A DNA stretch of 64,000 bases from Neoarius graeffei. Its lineage: Eukaryota; Chordata; Actinopteri; Siluriformes; Ariidae. The position numbers and the translations under genes are program-made. How positions within the stretch are numbered: position 1 is the stretch's first letter; each line of letters begins with the position of its first letter. The stretch is from the NCBI RefSeq assembly GCF_027579695.1, contig NC_083570.1, positions 8,666,793 through 8,730,792 on the forward strand, written 5' to 3'. Under the pieces are notes generated by a model. The model did not search any database and had not been told where the DNA came from. It was given only the letters and a program-made list of their open reading frames with translations. Shown piece after piece: positions 35,191 to 46,144 of this stretch.

Positions 35191-36080
35191 AGACAGGCAA
35201 TGGAAAAGAGAAACAACAGACAACTGAGGTGAGCAACAGAGACAGACACTGAAGTCACAGCACAGTTGTAGGAAGATAACAATAATAAGTTAGACAACAG
35301 AGAACTTATAACGAATAAAAAAAATGTCTAAATTAGAAGATTTGAAGTGTGCTCGTGTATTTGGGGGGTACGGGAGTAGGGGGCCAGATGAAGTCCACTT
35401 TTGGGGAAAAAAGATCCCCCCCCTCCACAATGCTGGCTACGGGCCTGCAAACTCGATCACTTGCCGAGCATTTTGTGAAGCTGTGTAGAAGTTTTACCAT
35501 TGTCAAGATCTGAACAGACAGCCGGTAAGCTCGCATTTATTTTTATTTTGTTGTGAATGCGAGGAAATTGTTGCGCTGATGGGGCATTGAGATGCGGGGA
35601 AAGTGTTTGTGTTTGTAGGATCTTAAGGTTCAAATATTCACATGGTGCTTTGTGTAATTGTTGGCTGGTAAGGGTTATTGCAACTTGCTTTGTTTGGTGT
35701 GGCAACTTGCTTGGTCTCATGTTTGAAATGGCCTAATTTAGATGTGGTTTGATGCATGGATATTATTGTGCTGAATTCTTAGGTGCCAGTGAAGACATGG
35801 TTTAAAAGCATATCTTTTTCTACTTGCATACAGTGCATGTTTAAAATGAACTGGAAGTATTTCATTGCTAAAATGTTCATGGTGGATATGGTTTGTAAAT
35901 ATGTAGGGTGGCTTGTTACTTGGTAACTCATTTATTGGGTTTAGTAACTTGCTTAATTCATTATGGCCCTTGTGGTTAAAATGTATTTTAATATTTTGAT
36001 GCATTTACATTGAAACTTCATTCAAAATCTGTCTTAAGTTAAAGTAAATTCTATCTATTTTCACGTACATGTATTTAATG

Positions 36081-36882
36081 TTAAAGGGATAGTTTGGGAT
36101 TTTTGACATGAATCTGTATGGCATCCCCATCAATAGTGTCGTGCAAACACACTGACTTACCCCTGACAGCATCCTGTGAGTCCAGTTCTTGTCCAGTTTT
36201 GGTCCAGACGAAAGTAGTCCGGCAAGTTTGTTGGGGTCACGAAAGTAAAACGTTTTTCGTCTCAAAACAGTATGTGTTCAAAAGAGTGATATATTTGCAT
36301 CACAAAACCGTTGTTCAGGCGCTGCGCGGTGTCTTTGCGCCTGCAGCAGTGCTTTGCCTGTGCTGTGGCTGAAAATAGTTCCAGATATAAATTGGTCTAG
36401 TAAATCCCTTCGTGTTAATTTGCATTGATGTGTGTACTCGATGTGAATGTACAAGTCATGAGAAATAGTCATAAAAAATCTTCCAAAACAGCCGGCTCCT
36501 TATAGTAAGAAGAGCCAAAAGAGCCGAAATTCCCATCACTAGTAAACAATGAATGAAACAGCCGTGGCTGTCACCTGGCGGCAGCGCGCAGTGATAAGAA
36601 GGGAGAGAAAATAGTGCCAAGCGATTTCGAGGTCTGACTTTTTATTTGACAACGGTTTTGTGATGCAAATATATCACTCTTTTGAACACATACTGTTTTG
36701 AGACGAAAAACGTTCTACTTTCGTGACCCCAACAAACTTGCCGGACTACTTTCATCTGGACCAAAACTGGACAAGAACTGGACTCACAGGATGCTGTCAG
36801 GGGTAAGTCAGTGTGTTTGCACAACACTATTGATGGGGATGCCATACAGATTCATGTCAAAAATCCCGAACTATCCCTTTAA
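36081..36882. mobile_element. 802-bp fold-back MITE
   Basis: TTAAAGGGATAGTTTGGGAT at the left is mirrored to 36882; arms are about 236 bp (36081-36316 and 36647-36882) and nearly identical, around a 330-bp spacer. The similar 84-86 residue frames on opposite strands come from the symmetry. TTAA occurs at the ends. Confidence 0.85.
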
Positions 36883-37820
36883 GCTTTTGATAATCATTTT
36901 TTGTGTAACTGCTTTTATAAAAAAAAAAACCCTGTGCAAATTGGTAAATGGATGGTGTGTGTCTTTTAAGGTTTTTCACCTGCAAAGGAAAAAAATAAAA
37001 GGAAAAAGATGGAACAAGGGTCTGGTTTGAGTGAATTCCAGTTTTAATGTTCAGCATTGGTATTACCCTTCAAGTGTGGGATAAGCACAGCAAAGGAGCA
37101 AAACACTTGACAGTTGTATCCGGGTAAAATTTACGTGAACTTTCCGAAGAAGGCGATGTGGTGAAGTGCAGACGGACACACATTGGAGGACGCGGGAGCG
37201 CCATATTTGATGAGTAGCCTATAGTACAGTAAATCATCTCATCATATGATTTTGTATTTCCTGAACGAAATTAGTACTTGCATCACAAAAAAATTATGAA
37301 AGCTGATGTTGGGGAATATTGTCTCCAGCTAATAATGTTAACTATCAGTTTGCCCAGAGTCTGTGAGCTTGTCTAGCCACTTCAATCTTGAATCCTTGCT
37401 AATTTCAACAGCTATTTTTGACACCTGTTTTTAGTCCTAGTGTTGCATACTTGAATGAAAACTCGGTGTGATTTTTTTTTTTTCTCTTCCTTTACTGGGT
37501 ACTTGCCAAACTGCAAAATACACAGATATAGTAGTACATCATTACGCGCTTCTGTTTACACGTTGCCCTTGACGGAACTCTCTTCTCAATCATGGCTGTT
37601 AAAATGGCAGGCCTGGAACCACTGTGTTTCAAGTGGGAGCCCCCTACCCCCGTACTGAAGGCCTCTAAATCTGCCACTACCACTTACAACACATAACACC
37701 AATCATAACCCACCCCCCTCCATTCCCCCTGTGCGCCGCCACCGACACCCCTCACCAGCACCACCCCTGCCCTTCCTGACAAATCTCACTCTGAACTGAC
37801 TTCAAAACTTGAGAGCCCTG

Positions 37821-38993
37821 ACGGGGAGAGAGAGACAACCAACTGTAAGGTTCCTAACATAACTATGACAAAGACTGCAAACAGAGCATACAAAACCTCT
37901 CGTTTAAACCACATTTAATATTAACACCACGAATCAGGCCAACAAGCTAACTAACACTGTCACCTGTGACTTTACTTACAACGTTAGCTAGTTAATTTAG
38001 TTAGCTAATCTAACTGTTTGAAAACATCACTGTGAATTAGGGAAAGAACACAACGTTTGGTTATGAATTTACAGCAAATAACAGGGAAATGCTTTCTTAC
38101 CTCATATAGCAGGAGAACAGTTCTAACTGTGAAGTTCACTTACTGACCAAACATCCGTCTGACCCTTCAACTGCGGCCACACTGTTTCTGTTCTCCGTCC
38201 AAATCCCACAACTCGCATTCAGTCAAAATAAAATGGCAAGCAGAAGTAAAATAATCCAGGTAATCCATTAGTGGTCAGATAGTCCACTAGTGGACCGACT
38301 GACGCTCGCACCGTATCCAGAGCCATAGAGATCTACCAATCGCTCTGCCGGATCCGACTGACGGATTTTCAAAAAAGAAGGCATGCGCACAGTTGTCATT
38401 GGCCAGTTTTCTTGATGATAGCCACTTCAACCAGTCACATTCAAAGCAACGTGGTATCTTTTTCTTTATCGAGAAAAGATGATAAAGAAAATAAATGTTT
38501 AATTTTTATTTGTAGGCTGATCAGTTCCATAAGCATCTCTCTCTCTGTCACACACTATATACTGCATTATGTGTAAAGCACTATATAAACAAAGGTGAGT
38601 TGACGTCACTTAATTTAAGCAAAATATCAAAACGCATCAATATTTTACTCGCATTCCAGAATCTGGACATCATTTAGGTTTTCATGGCGCTGTCATTTTC
38701 AATGTGTTGAACAGCACATAAAGGGCTATTCCAGTTCAATGCAACACAATAGATAGACATTATTTTAATCTACATTGGAATTTATAAATGCTAACCCACT
38801 CATAACTTTTTATTTCATCATCTGAATTCAAGCTTTACCCATCCACAAGTTTACCGATTGCACGTGAGCGTGCCACTGCCCTGTTTTTGACTGCCCCTTC
38901 CCCCGCACGTGACGCTGCCAGACAGCGCCGACAGCCAACCGGAAGACGTGCCAGATCTGGCTCCGCCCTCCAGAGAGAGCTTGACTGACGCAA
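37821..38993. other. Unassigned intergenic stretch
   Basis: No gene, inverted ends or simple repeat was recognised over about 1.2 kb. GTTAGCTAGTTAATTTAGTT at about 37983 is low-complexity. GC rises near 38860-38960 with CACGTGA motifs, but no exon with splice sites could be supported. Confidence 0.4.
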
Positions 38994-39075
38994 TGGAGGA
39001 GACCAAAGTCCACAAACTAAAGCCTACAGAAAGCAAATGAAATTTAATACACGCTTGTGATGTCAGACACTCTGA
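38994..39075 (-). pseudogene. finTRIM relic, intron/exon-4 edge fragment
   Basis: AAGCCTACAGAAAGCAAATG to ACTTGTGATGTCAGACA-type sequence matches 23067-23125 of finTRIM B (acceptor side of its fourth exon). Only this edge is kept; the exon itself is lost. Confidence 0.65.
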
Positions 39076-39339
39076 GGACACAATTATATCTACAAGGTTA
39101 TGAATTTTGAGTTGATAATATTTATGGCAGTTAAAGTGTTAAAGTTCACTCAGGTTCTCTCTCTTGTGTGGACTACAAGTTGTAAAATGGGCGTCGGCTG
39201 AGTCAATGTTCACTCTTCTGATCTGATTATGAGGAACACTGAGTAACAATACACTCTTGCCGTCTTGAATTGCAATTTAAATCTTCTAACTGACCAAACC
39301 TGTTAAATCTCGATGAGAAAAATAACGAGGACGAGTTTC

Positions 39340-39500
39340 CACTTGTTTCTCTACGGAAGAGCGATAGTGCCACTAAGAAATACATATATATTTTTTTTAA
39401 TTTCTGAGAAAGAAACTCAGAAATTTCGAGAAAAAAGTCGAAATTTTCAAGAAAAAAAGTCAGAAATCTGTAGAAGGCGGGCTTCCATACGGAAGTGACA
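39340..39500. repeat. Small inverted repeat with AAAAAGTCGAAATTT motifs
   Basis: CTCTACGGAAGAGCGATAGTG and CTTCCATACGGAAGTGACAC lie at the two ends, with internal AGAAATTTCGAGAAAAAAGT repeats. It looks like a short non-autonomous element; no target duplication was fixed. Confidence 0.45.
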
Positions 39501-39740
39501 CTCACTCGTGGCCGGTAGACATGAATGGCTGAGACCAGAGCCATGGAATTCAGAGTTGTGACAACCAGGGTACAGGAAGTCGGTTGGTGATGTGATTCAC
39601 ATAGATTCAAATACTTCTAGGCAGCGGCTTTCTGTTTGCTAGAGACTAACACAGAACCACTACATAAGCAAAACCCAATCCCAAAATAACATTTGATTAA
39701 GTCGTCCATTTCAGTAGCACTAAACACAGTAGTAGCAGAC

Positions 39741-40039
39741 TGTGGCAGCAGGGGCATGGTCAAGCGCCGGTCTGTGACAGGAGGGCGGAGTCGGGGAAGG
39801 TAAGTGGCAGAATCACTACACCTGATGTCAATTCACCTGTGTTTGTGTGCGTCTTCCCAGTGACCACGCCCTACTTAAAGAGGGAGAGCGAGAGCAAAGG
39901 AGCTCATCCCCAAACCAGACGCCGGTTGTGTGTGTGTGTCTGTGTTAGTCACTGGATGTTTCAATGAAAAGTGTGGCAATAAAAGCCGTGTTTGCGAACC
40001 TGATCTCTGTCCTGTCGTCCTCTGTGCTCCACCAGAACA
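39741..40039 (+). mobile_element. Solo LTR abutting the finTRIM relic
   Basis: Begins TGTGGCAGCAGGGGCATGG and ends CTCCACCAGAACA (TG...CA), with a CTACTTAAAGAGGG promoter-like block at 39872 and an AATAAA at 39979. No matching second LTR or internal region is near. The right edge falls exactly where PRY-SPRY sequence begins, so the insertion removed or replaced the end of that exon; no target duplication was found. Confidence 0.55.
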
Positions 40040-40336
40040 GTGGACTCTGGAGGAGCTTCATTGTGTCAGAGACGATGTAGAAGGACAGAGTTCCTGCACT
40101 GTGATCCACATACACTCCTATTCTGGAGGGTGATGGAACAATGAGATCAGTCTCGATCTTGTTGTGAAAGAGAGAAGAAGAAGAAGACGACCACAGACTC
40201 CAGGACTGATTGTTGAATCCAAACTCGCACTCATCAGCCTGTCGTTTCCTGCTGATGTCTTTATATATGAGATTGATATGTACACAATTCCAGCACGGCT
40301 CCACTCCACCTCCCAGTAACTGCGTGCACACACACT
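40040..40336 (-). pseudogene. PRY-SPRY fragment of a third finTRIM copy
   Basis: Minus-strand reading gives RSYWEVEWSRAGIVYISISY, then after a frame change [30 protein letters not shown] and SDTMKLL. It matches the last exon of finTRIM B but lacks both ends and carries a frameshift near 40265. Confidence 0.85.
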
Positions 40337-40417
40337 AAGGAGTGTGTGTGCGGACGCAGTTACTGGGAGGTGGAGTGGAGCTGTGCTGGAATTGTGTACA
40401 TATCAATCTCATATAGG
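40263..40417. repeat. Palindrome made from PRY-SPRY sequence
   Basis: The 74 bp left of about 40337 (ACTCCACCTCCCAGTAACTG etc.) are repeated in reverse complement to 40417 around a tiny centre (CTAAGGAG). The arms differ at a few bases. Confidence 0.85.
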
Positions 40418-40556
40418 AGTCGTTCAGCTCGACTCAGTTCAGCCTTCTCCTGATCTCTGATCAGCTCCATCACCCCCCAGCGCTTTTTCTCCATGGAGCT
40501 GATCAGCTCAGTAAAGATCCTCTCACTGTCCTCCACTGCTGTCTGTGCACTGAGCT
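40414..40556 (-). pseudogene. finTRIM relic, coiled-coil exon fragment
   Basis: Matches the upstream 143 bp of finTRIM B exon 23208-23441 ([16 protein letters not shown] coding on the minus strand). The 3' 90 bp of the exon are absent, joined directly to the palindrome at 40263-40417. A CTGTTAGG acceptor-side sequence is kept. Confidence 0.85.
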
Positions 40557-40678
40557 GTTAGGACACACACAAGATTTAAAGCTCCTCTATCATTCCCTCT
40601 CTTACTGGGACTGTAAATGACTCGTTGTCCATGTTGTGTGTTTTTCTAGGAGCAGCTCTGTCTCTGCTCACTGCTCAC

Positions 40679-40774
40679 CTTTATAGTGTTCACAGCCTGT
40701 TTCAGCTCCTGCACCTTCTTCTGCTTCTCCTGGATTCTCTGCTGGGATTTCATCTGCTCCTCCTTTAACTCACT
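40679..40774 (-). pseudogene. finTRIM relic, second coiled-coil exon
   Basis: All 96 bp of the exon matching 23570-23665 are present with both splice sites ([26 protein letters not shown]). It is unlinked from RING and SPRY exons and so non-functional. Confidence 0.85.
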
Positions 40775-40878
40775 CTGAGGACAAATAAAATACATTCAGC
40801 TTTTTATACAGTACGAGCGAACTGGTTCCATATTAATGTCAGTTCAAAGTACATTCATGTTTCGCTCTGAAGGTTATG

Positions 40879-40936
<58 letters not shown>

Positions 40937-42055
40937 AATGTTCACTAACTGATCTGGGCTGGGTTTCCCGAAAGCCTCTTAAGGCCAAGAGAGTTTTAAA
41001 TGACCTCTTAAGATCCATCATCAAGCTAACGTGGTTTTCCTGAACAACATCGTAGCACAAGTCGTCCTTTAGTTTGCTCGGAATTTACGAGAGACCCGGA
41101 GCACTCGTTCAAAACAAAGAGCGACTCGCTCGCTGCCGAATCCACAGAATGCGCATGCGGCTCTGAGGGACTCTCACAGTCAGCGGGGGAAACTGGGGTT
41201 GAATCTGCTGGTGGTGTTCAATTAGTTTTCTTCTACATTGCAAATACATCGAGTTAATTATCAGAGGTGGACAGTAACGAAGTACATTTACTTGAGTTCT
41301 GTACTGAAGTACACTTTTTGAGTATCTGTACTTTGAGTGGTTTTTTTTTTGGAAACTTGTGACTTTAACTTCACTACATTTGAAAGACAAATATCGTCCT
41401 TTTTACTCCACTACATTTCTATCAAGGTCCTCGTTACTCGTTACTATGAAGCAGCTTTGAAAGTGGATGTTTTTTCTTTTCTAAAACATGATTGGTTTTT
41501 TCGCAGGTGACACAGACAGTCCATCAATAATCACTAGGGTCACGTCACGTCCATAGACTGGATAAAATCAAGATCAATGATTTCTCCGCAGCATTATTTA
41601 ACACGATCAGTTGATGGCAGAATGGAAGGAGGCGGTTCTTCTGGGGAATGCACACACCCACGGTTCTATAGCTAGAAGCCATGGTTCTATAGCTAGAAGC
41701 CATGGTTCTATAGCTAGAAGCCATGGTTCTATAGCTAGAACCCATGGTTCAGTTTTCTGAAAAGAATAGTCATTTCATTTTAAATGTTTGCTTTGTTTGC
41801 CTAAAACGGAGCACATCACAGCCTACAAAAACTCCCCATCCGACCTGCGGAAGCATATTGAGGAATATAAATGTTTTATTCCAAGAGAAAGCTTCCAGTG
41901 TAGTTGTCTGTGCTTTAGAGCTCGCGATAACGTTGCAATCGCTACACAGTCTGATTAGTCAAATGACTTTCTATGGATTTGCTCGCCAAGTTGCCATCGC
42001 CTTGTCCACGTCTAATGTTTACACATAGTTAGTTAACTTGGACACTGTTAGTTAG
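40775..42055. repeat. Duplicated finTRIM intron 1 sequence
   Basis: Collinear with 23666-24895 of finTRIM B intron 1, including the dispersed repeat and the GCATATTGAGGAATATAA block. Homology ends at about 42055, before the RING exon, which this copy lacks. Confidence 0.8.
41658..41749. repeat. Four-copy 21-bp tandem repeat
   Basis: Unit CCATGGTTCTATAGCTAGAAG, four copies. The homologous site in finTRIM B (about 24557-24590) has a single unit plus a partial one, so it expanded only here. Confidence 0.85.
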
Positions 42056-42912
42056 CATGTAAAAACAGAGTTACACTAACATGAATAACGTTCACTTTTC
42101 TGAAGTCCTTTCCGAAGTGTTTTATCATAATCTTGCCAATTAAACAAAAAAGTAGAAATCTTTCTTTTCTCGTAATACCAGCTGCCCAATATGATTTTTT
42201 GAGTTTGAAAAGAGTTTGCTTGCATGTCAGGTGGAGCTTCACTGACATGATTCCACAGGCAGATTCATATGTGCATGAATATATACACTTACACATGCGC
42301 ACACGTGAGACCTGTGAGATGGACAGTATTGTACTCGTCAGTCACAAATTGCTGGAATTTTTTGTTTTGATGTCAGATGATGGTCTTGCACCTTTTTTTT
42401 TTGCCTTGCTTAAAGCAGAGTTGCTGTTGGGCCGTTATTAAGCTCGAGGTGCGGATCTGGGTTTTAATCAGGTTGGATTGTCCTTTTTATTTTCTGAGCA
42501 AGCTGCATTTACAGCTGTTCCACTGTCTTCCTGATTAACACACACATACATGTGTGCACACACTGCCAGAGCTGGGTCAGAACACTACCATGCTGCTTTG
42601 TGGCGGTGGGGAGGAGGGTTACAATTAAAAAAAAAAGAAAACAACAATGAGTCTTTTTCAGTTCAGTTGTGTTTTGTTTAGTCTGTAAGTGACCAGTGTT
42701 TGAGAGACTTTACACGGGACACATTTTAAGCTGCAGACAAAACAAAATCCAGCACGCGGCATTTTTTGTTAGACAAACAGCCACACATTTTTTCTCTCGC
42801 TTAGAACATACACCACATGTACTACACAGTCTGTAAACTCAACATTTTCTCACTGCTTTCTTGAAGCTTATGTGCATATCTTCGTTTCGGATAATATGTT
42901 CGTGTTTAAGTC
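42056..42912. other. Unassigned stretch after the finTRIM relic
   Basis: Homology to finTRIM B intron 1 has ended and no gene or element is recognised. Open frames at 42048-42441 show no domain. Confidence 0.35.
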
Positions 42913-43306
42913 TGTTGTGAGCTACCTGCGAGGGGCTAATGGACTGCTAAGTGAACTGCTAGTTTTTGCACCCTTGGAAAGTGGAGCGAGGTGTGAAACC
43001 TTTAAGAGACATTTTCAGTTATCCAAGCGAACTTTGTAATGTAAAGTGTTAAATGATATTTGGATACGAGCATATTCTTCGTTTATCATTTGAGCATCCT
43101 GTTAATATTTTGCATAAACCCATGCACCTTATTTGTATTTTTATTTAGTTGCTTTATTTGTATCATACATTTAGTTTTACTTGTATTTTTATTTACTGCT
43201 TTATTTGTATCATACTTTTAGTTTTATGTTGCTGGAAGAGCGGCAATAAATGTTATTGCACCCGTTTGAGACTCCTCTTCATTTCAGTTCCGAGGGCTGC
43301 GACAGT
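42913..43306 (+). other. Candidate LTR upstream of the BEL/Pao gag fragment
   Basis: TGTTGTGAGCTACCTGCGAG begins a 394-bp stretch ending GGGCTGCGACA, with two copies of a GCTTTATTTGTATCATAC phrase (43151 and 43198) and AATAAA at 43244. TG...CA ends and an upstream position relative to gag fit a 5' LTR, but no second copy is in the window. Confidence 0.25.
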
Positions 43307-43848
43307 AAAACTCATCACTAGGCCTGAGTCGTCTACCACGCTCTGCCAGGATCAGCTTACAAGATGTCCTAATGTCCACGATCTACAGATAATTCCACAA
43401 TCAGAGATTTTGACAGAGTACAGGCTAAATTCAGTGACGGTCAACATTGGACATTTGAAGAGTTGATGCATTGAAAATGGTTTATGGTATTGTGTGTTTA
43501 CACAATGATTGAGTAATGTCATGTAAATATTGTAACCTTAAAGTTGAGAATAGATACTTTCAAATAAGCAAGAAAAAATGAAGGTGAATGCATTTCACAT
43601 TGTTTCATTGTGTTTAATCTGATAGAATTTAAAAGGAGTGTGTTGTCTGATTGTAGATCATCGGTGATACTGTCTGATATCGTGATTGCTGTTCTGTACT
43701 TAGCGTATTTTTGAGGGTAAATATCTAAAGTGAGTGGTTATATAGGTCAAGATTTGGTTAAAGTCACCACTTAACAGATTGAGCACAGACATAGGCCTAC
43801 TACACTTAAAGCTTGTACCATAAACAGACACACAGATAAGCAGGCAAG

Positions 43849-44815
43849 ATGCTAGAACGCACTGAAGAAGCAGACAAGACACCGCAGGTCAGGTCTAGCT
43901 CTCATGAGCGAAATCTAACAGAAATGGGCCAAGAGTTACATGAACAAGAAGCAAAGAAAAATGAGAGAGCATTCAATAAGGCTTATGAAGTGTGGCGACA
44001 TACAGCAAGGGAAATAAGAACACAGCTAAAGTCTTGCTGCTTGGATGAAGAGCTTGAATCATGCCAAATCAACATTGAATCTAAACTCAACACAGTTGTG
44101 CAACATTATCAAGCTATGCAGCGAAACCATAGTACTTCTCAAGCCATTTTAAGGCGAATGGATGCTGAGGCTGAACTTGCTGCCAGATTAGAACAGGCAA
44201 AGGCCATGCAAGAACTACATGCTCAACAGTCAAGACTTGATGAACTGGAGAGTGAATGGTAAGCCAGGGAGGCTGAAATGAAATTAAGAATAGGGAGAGA
44301 AAAAATAAGGCTACAACAGCTACAAGCAGACAATAATGTAAAGGTAGCAGCAGCGCACGTGAAGGCTTACAATGACTGTGATAGCCTTATTCACGGTGGT
44401 GAAGAAACACGCATCCAAATCCCACCAGGCCATCAAAACACTGTCAAAACTCAATTAAACATACAAGCCACACTGTTCCAGTCTCATCGTGCACCACAGG
44501 AAGCATTGTCAAATCAGTTAGAATTCAATTTAGCTCGAGAAATTGCTAGTTCATTTACTCTGTCATCTACCTGTCCCAGAACCCACAACGTTCACTGGTG
44601 ACCCCCTAAAGTTTTTTGATTGGCAATTATCCTTCAAAGCCCTAATTGATCAGAGGCCCCTTCCAGTTGCTGAAAAAAATGCTCTATTTAAAAAGAGTTA
44701 TCTCGCAGGAGAAGCACGCAAGGCTGTGGAAGGATTTTTCTATCGGAACGCAGATGATGCATATCAGGGTGCTTGGGCGGTCCTTCAAGACAGGTATGGG
44801 AATCCGTTACAGATG
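43849..44815 (+). pseudogene. BEL/Pao-type retrotransposon gag fragment 1
   Basis: Starts at ATG 43849 with a charged helical region (137 codons), a TAA at 44260, continuation EAEMKLRIGREKIRLQQLQA, then after a frame shift the conserved gag core VPEPTTFTGDPLKFFDWQLSF, KALIDQRPLPVAEKNALF and YLAGEARKAVEGF. This order (Ala/Glu/Lys-rich coil, then the FxGDPxxFxxW core) is that of BEL/Pao gag proteins. It ends abruptly at about 44815, where a second gag in the opposite orientation begins. Confidence 0.75.
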
Positions 44816-46144
44816 GTAGAAAGCCATCTGCCTTGGCGCATTCCAGTTCGAGCAGGATGTCACCCAGTTCTCGGAGCTTGGCGCTGTCTTTATTTGTTAG
44901 CTTAGGGAAATCTTCTAACCTTTTAAGCAGTGCGTGTTCGATGACCTCTGGTGTGCCGTAGCAGTCTTCCAGGCGTTGCCACACCATGCTGAGGCCAGCG
45001 GCAGGATTGAGAGTATGCACTGAGCGAATTCTCTTCGCCTGTTCTGCTGAATCGGCTCCAAGCCATTTGACTAACAAGTCTAACTCTTCTCTAGGTGACA
45101 CATTTAAATCTTGAATGACAGTCACAAAAGATGCTTTCCACGACCAGTAATGTTCAGGGCGGTCATCAAACTTGAGGAGGCCCGAGCTCACTAGCTCTCA
45201 ACGCACAAGATACCTGGCGAGGTCTTGTGCTTGCTGCGGCTCATGTGTGGTATCTCTGTATGAGTTGGTGGGTGGAGGTTGGGGGTTCACCGTACTATGT
45301 TGTACTGGTTGTGGTTCTCCGCCAAACAGCGTTACATATTGCTGGACATAGTTACCGACTCGATCGGCTGCATTGAGAGAGTTTTCTGGAACATGCGGTC
45401 TGTAGCGCTTTCAATCTCCTCCTCGTAGGCAGCTGCTTCAGCTTCGGCGGCAGCCGCATCCTTTTTGCAGCTGAGGATGTGGAGGCTGGCTTCGAGTTCA
45501 GCTTTCTGCCTCATCACATTAATCAAATCAAAATCAAATCAAGTTTATTTGTACAGCGCTTTTAACAATAAACATTGTCGCAAAGCAGCTTTACAGAATT
45601 TGAACGACTTAAAACATGAGCTAATTTTATCCCTAATCTATCCCCAATGAGCAAGCCTGTGGCGACGGTGGCAAGGAAAAACTCCCTCAGACGACATGAG
45701 GAAGAAACCTCGAGAGGAACCAGACTCAAAAGGGAACCCATCCTCATTTGGGCAACAACAGACAGCATGACTATAATATTAACAGTTTTAACAGGTATAA
45801 CCCTCAACTGTCCTCATGGGGCCGTCCTTCACAGGAGTGGGGCGATAAAACTCCGACCAGACACAGGGCACCAGGATGGATCAAGCAGGTCCGACATATT
45901 CTAACATATTGCCATTAGCTTCGAGTTCGGCAAAACGTAGCTTGGCCTGTGCAGCTTTCGATTTAGCGCATGCTCTGGCAGCGGCTGCCGACGTTGACCC
46001 GCTGCTGGAACACTTTGATGGTTGATAGGATTTTTGTGACCAGGCATCCTGTGTTTCAAATGAGTCTCCTGTTCTAGATGGCTCTGGAACAGCTGCATCT
46101 TGTTCAACTGCCTCTTGCTCTTGTCTGCTTGATTGTAGACTCAT
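44816..46144 (-). pseudogene. BEL/Pao-type gag fragment 2, opposite orientation
   Basis: Minus strand from 46144: MSLQSSRQEQEAVEQD, STSAAAARACAKSKAAQAKL, FAELEANGN, then beyond an inserted L2 tail VMRQKAELEASLHILSCKKD, and the core LLKFDDRPEHYWSWKASFVT with LLVKWLGADSAEQAKRI and ALLKRLEDFPKLTNKDSAKL. It is related to, but clearly diverged from, fragment 1 (a different gag lineage). It stops at the junction near 44816. Confidence 0.75.
45530..45900 (-). mobile_element. 5'-truncated L2-like LINE tail inserted in gag fragment 2
   Basis: CAAATCAAGTTTATTTGTAC at the left is the LINE 3' end; the rest matches 13240-13330 plus 13638-14110. The gag frame continues on both sides (FAELEANGN / VMRQKAELE). 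Confidence 0.8.

Larger units (their letters stand above)
31572..35446. mobile_element. Possible element with CTGGCCCGTAGCCAG-type inverted ends
   Basis: CTGGCCCGTAGCCAG at 31572 is mirrored near 35433-35446 (CTGGCTACGGGCC), each followed inwards by a run of G/C (GGGGGGATC). No target duplication could be fixed. It would contain the THAP/YqaJ relic, a hAT-like MITE and the minisatellite. Confidence 0.35.
31156..37820. mobile_element. Possible large hAT-like element defined by 14-bp inverted ends
   Basis: CAGGGCTCTCAAGT at 31156-31169 is exactly mirrored at 37807-37820; CAG-starting ends suit hAT elements. The flanking octamers differ, so the pairing of the two ends is uncertain (they could belong to two copies). 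The interior is made of several other elements listed separately. No transposase is recognised. Confidence 0.35.

Noticed and set aside
34166-35297. Three overlapping minus-strand open frames of 339-369 codons, Leu/Cys/Ser-rich
   Set aside because: They are the 29-bp minisatellite read in all three frames; the period is not a multiple of 3, so each frame repeats the same cycle. No start context, splice signals or domain support a gene.
35333-36004. Several 67-88 residue minus-strand open frames
   Set aside because: No domain, splice pattern or relation to neighbouring families; chance frames in AT-rich transposon sequence.
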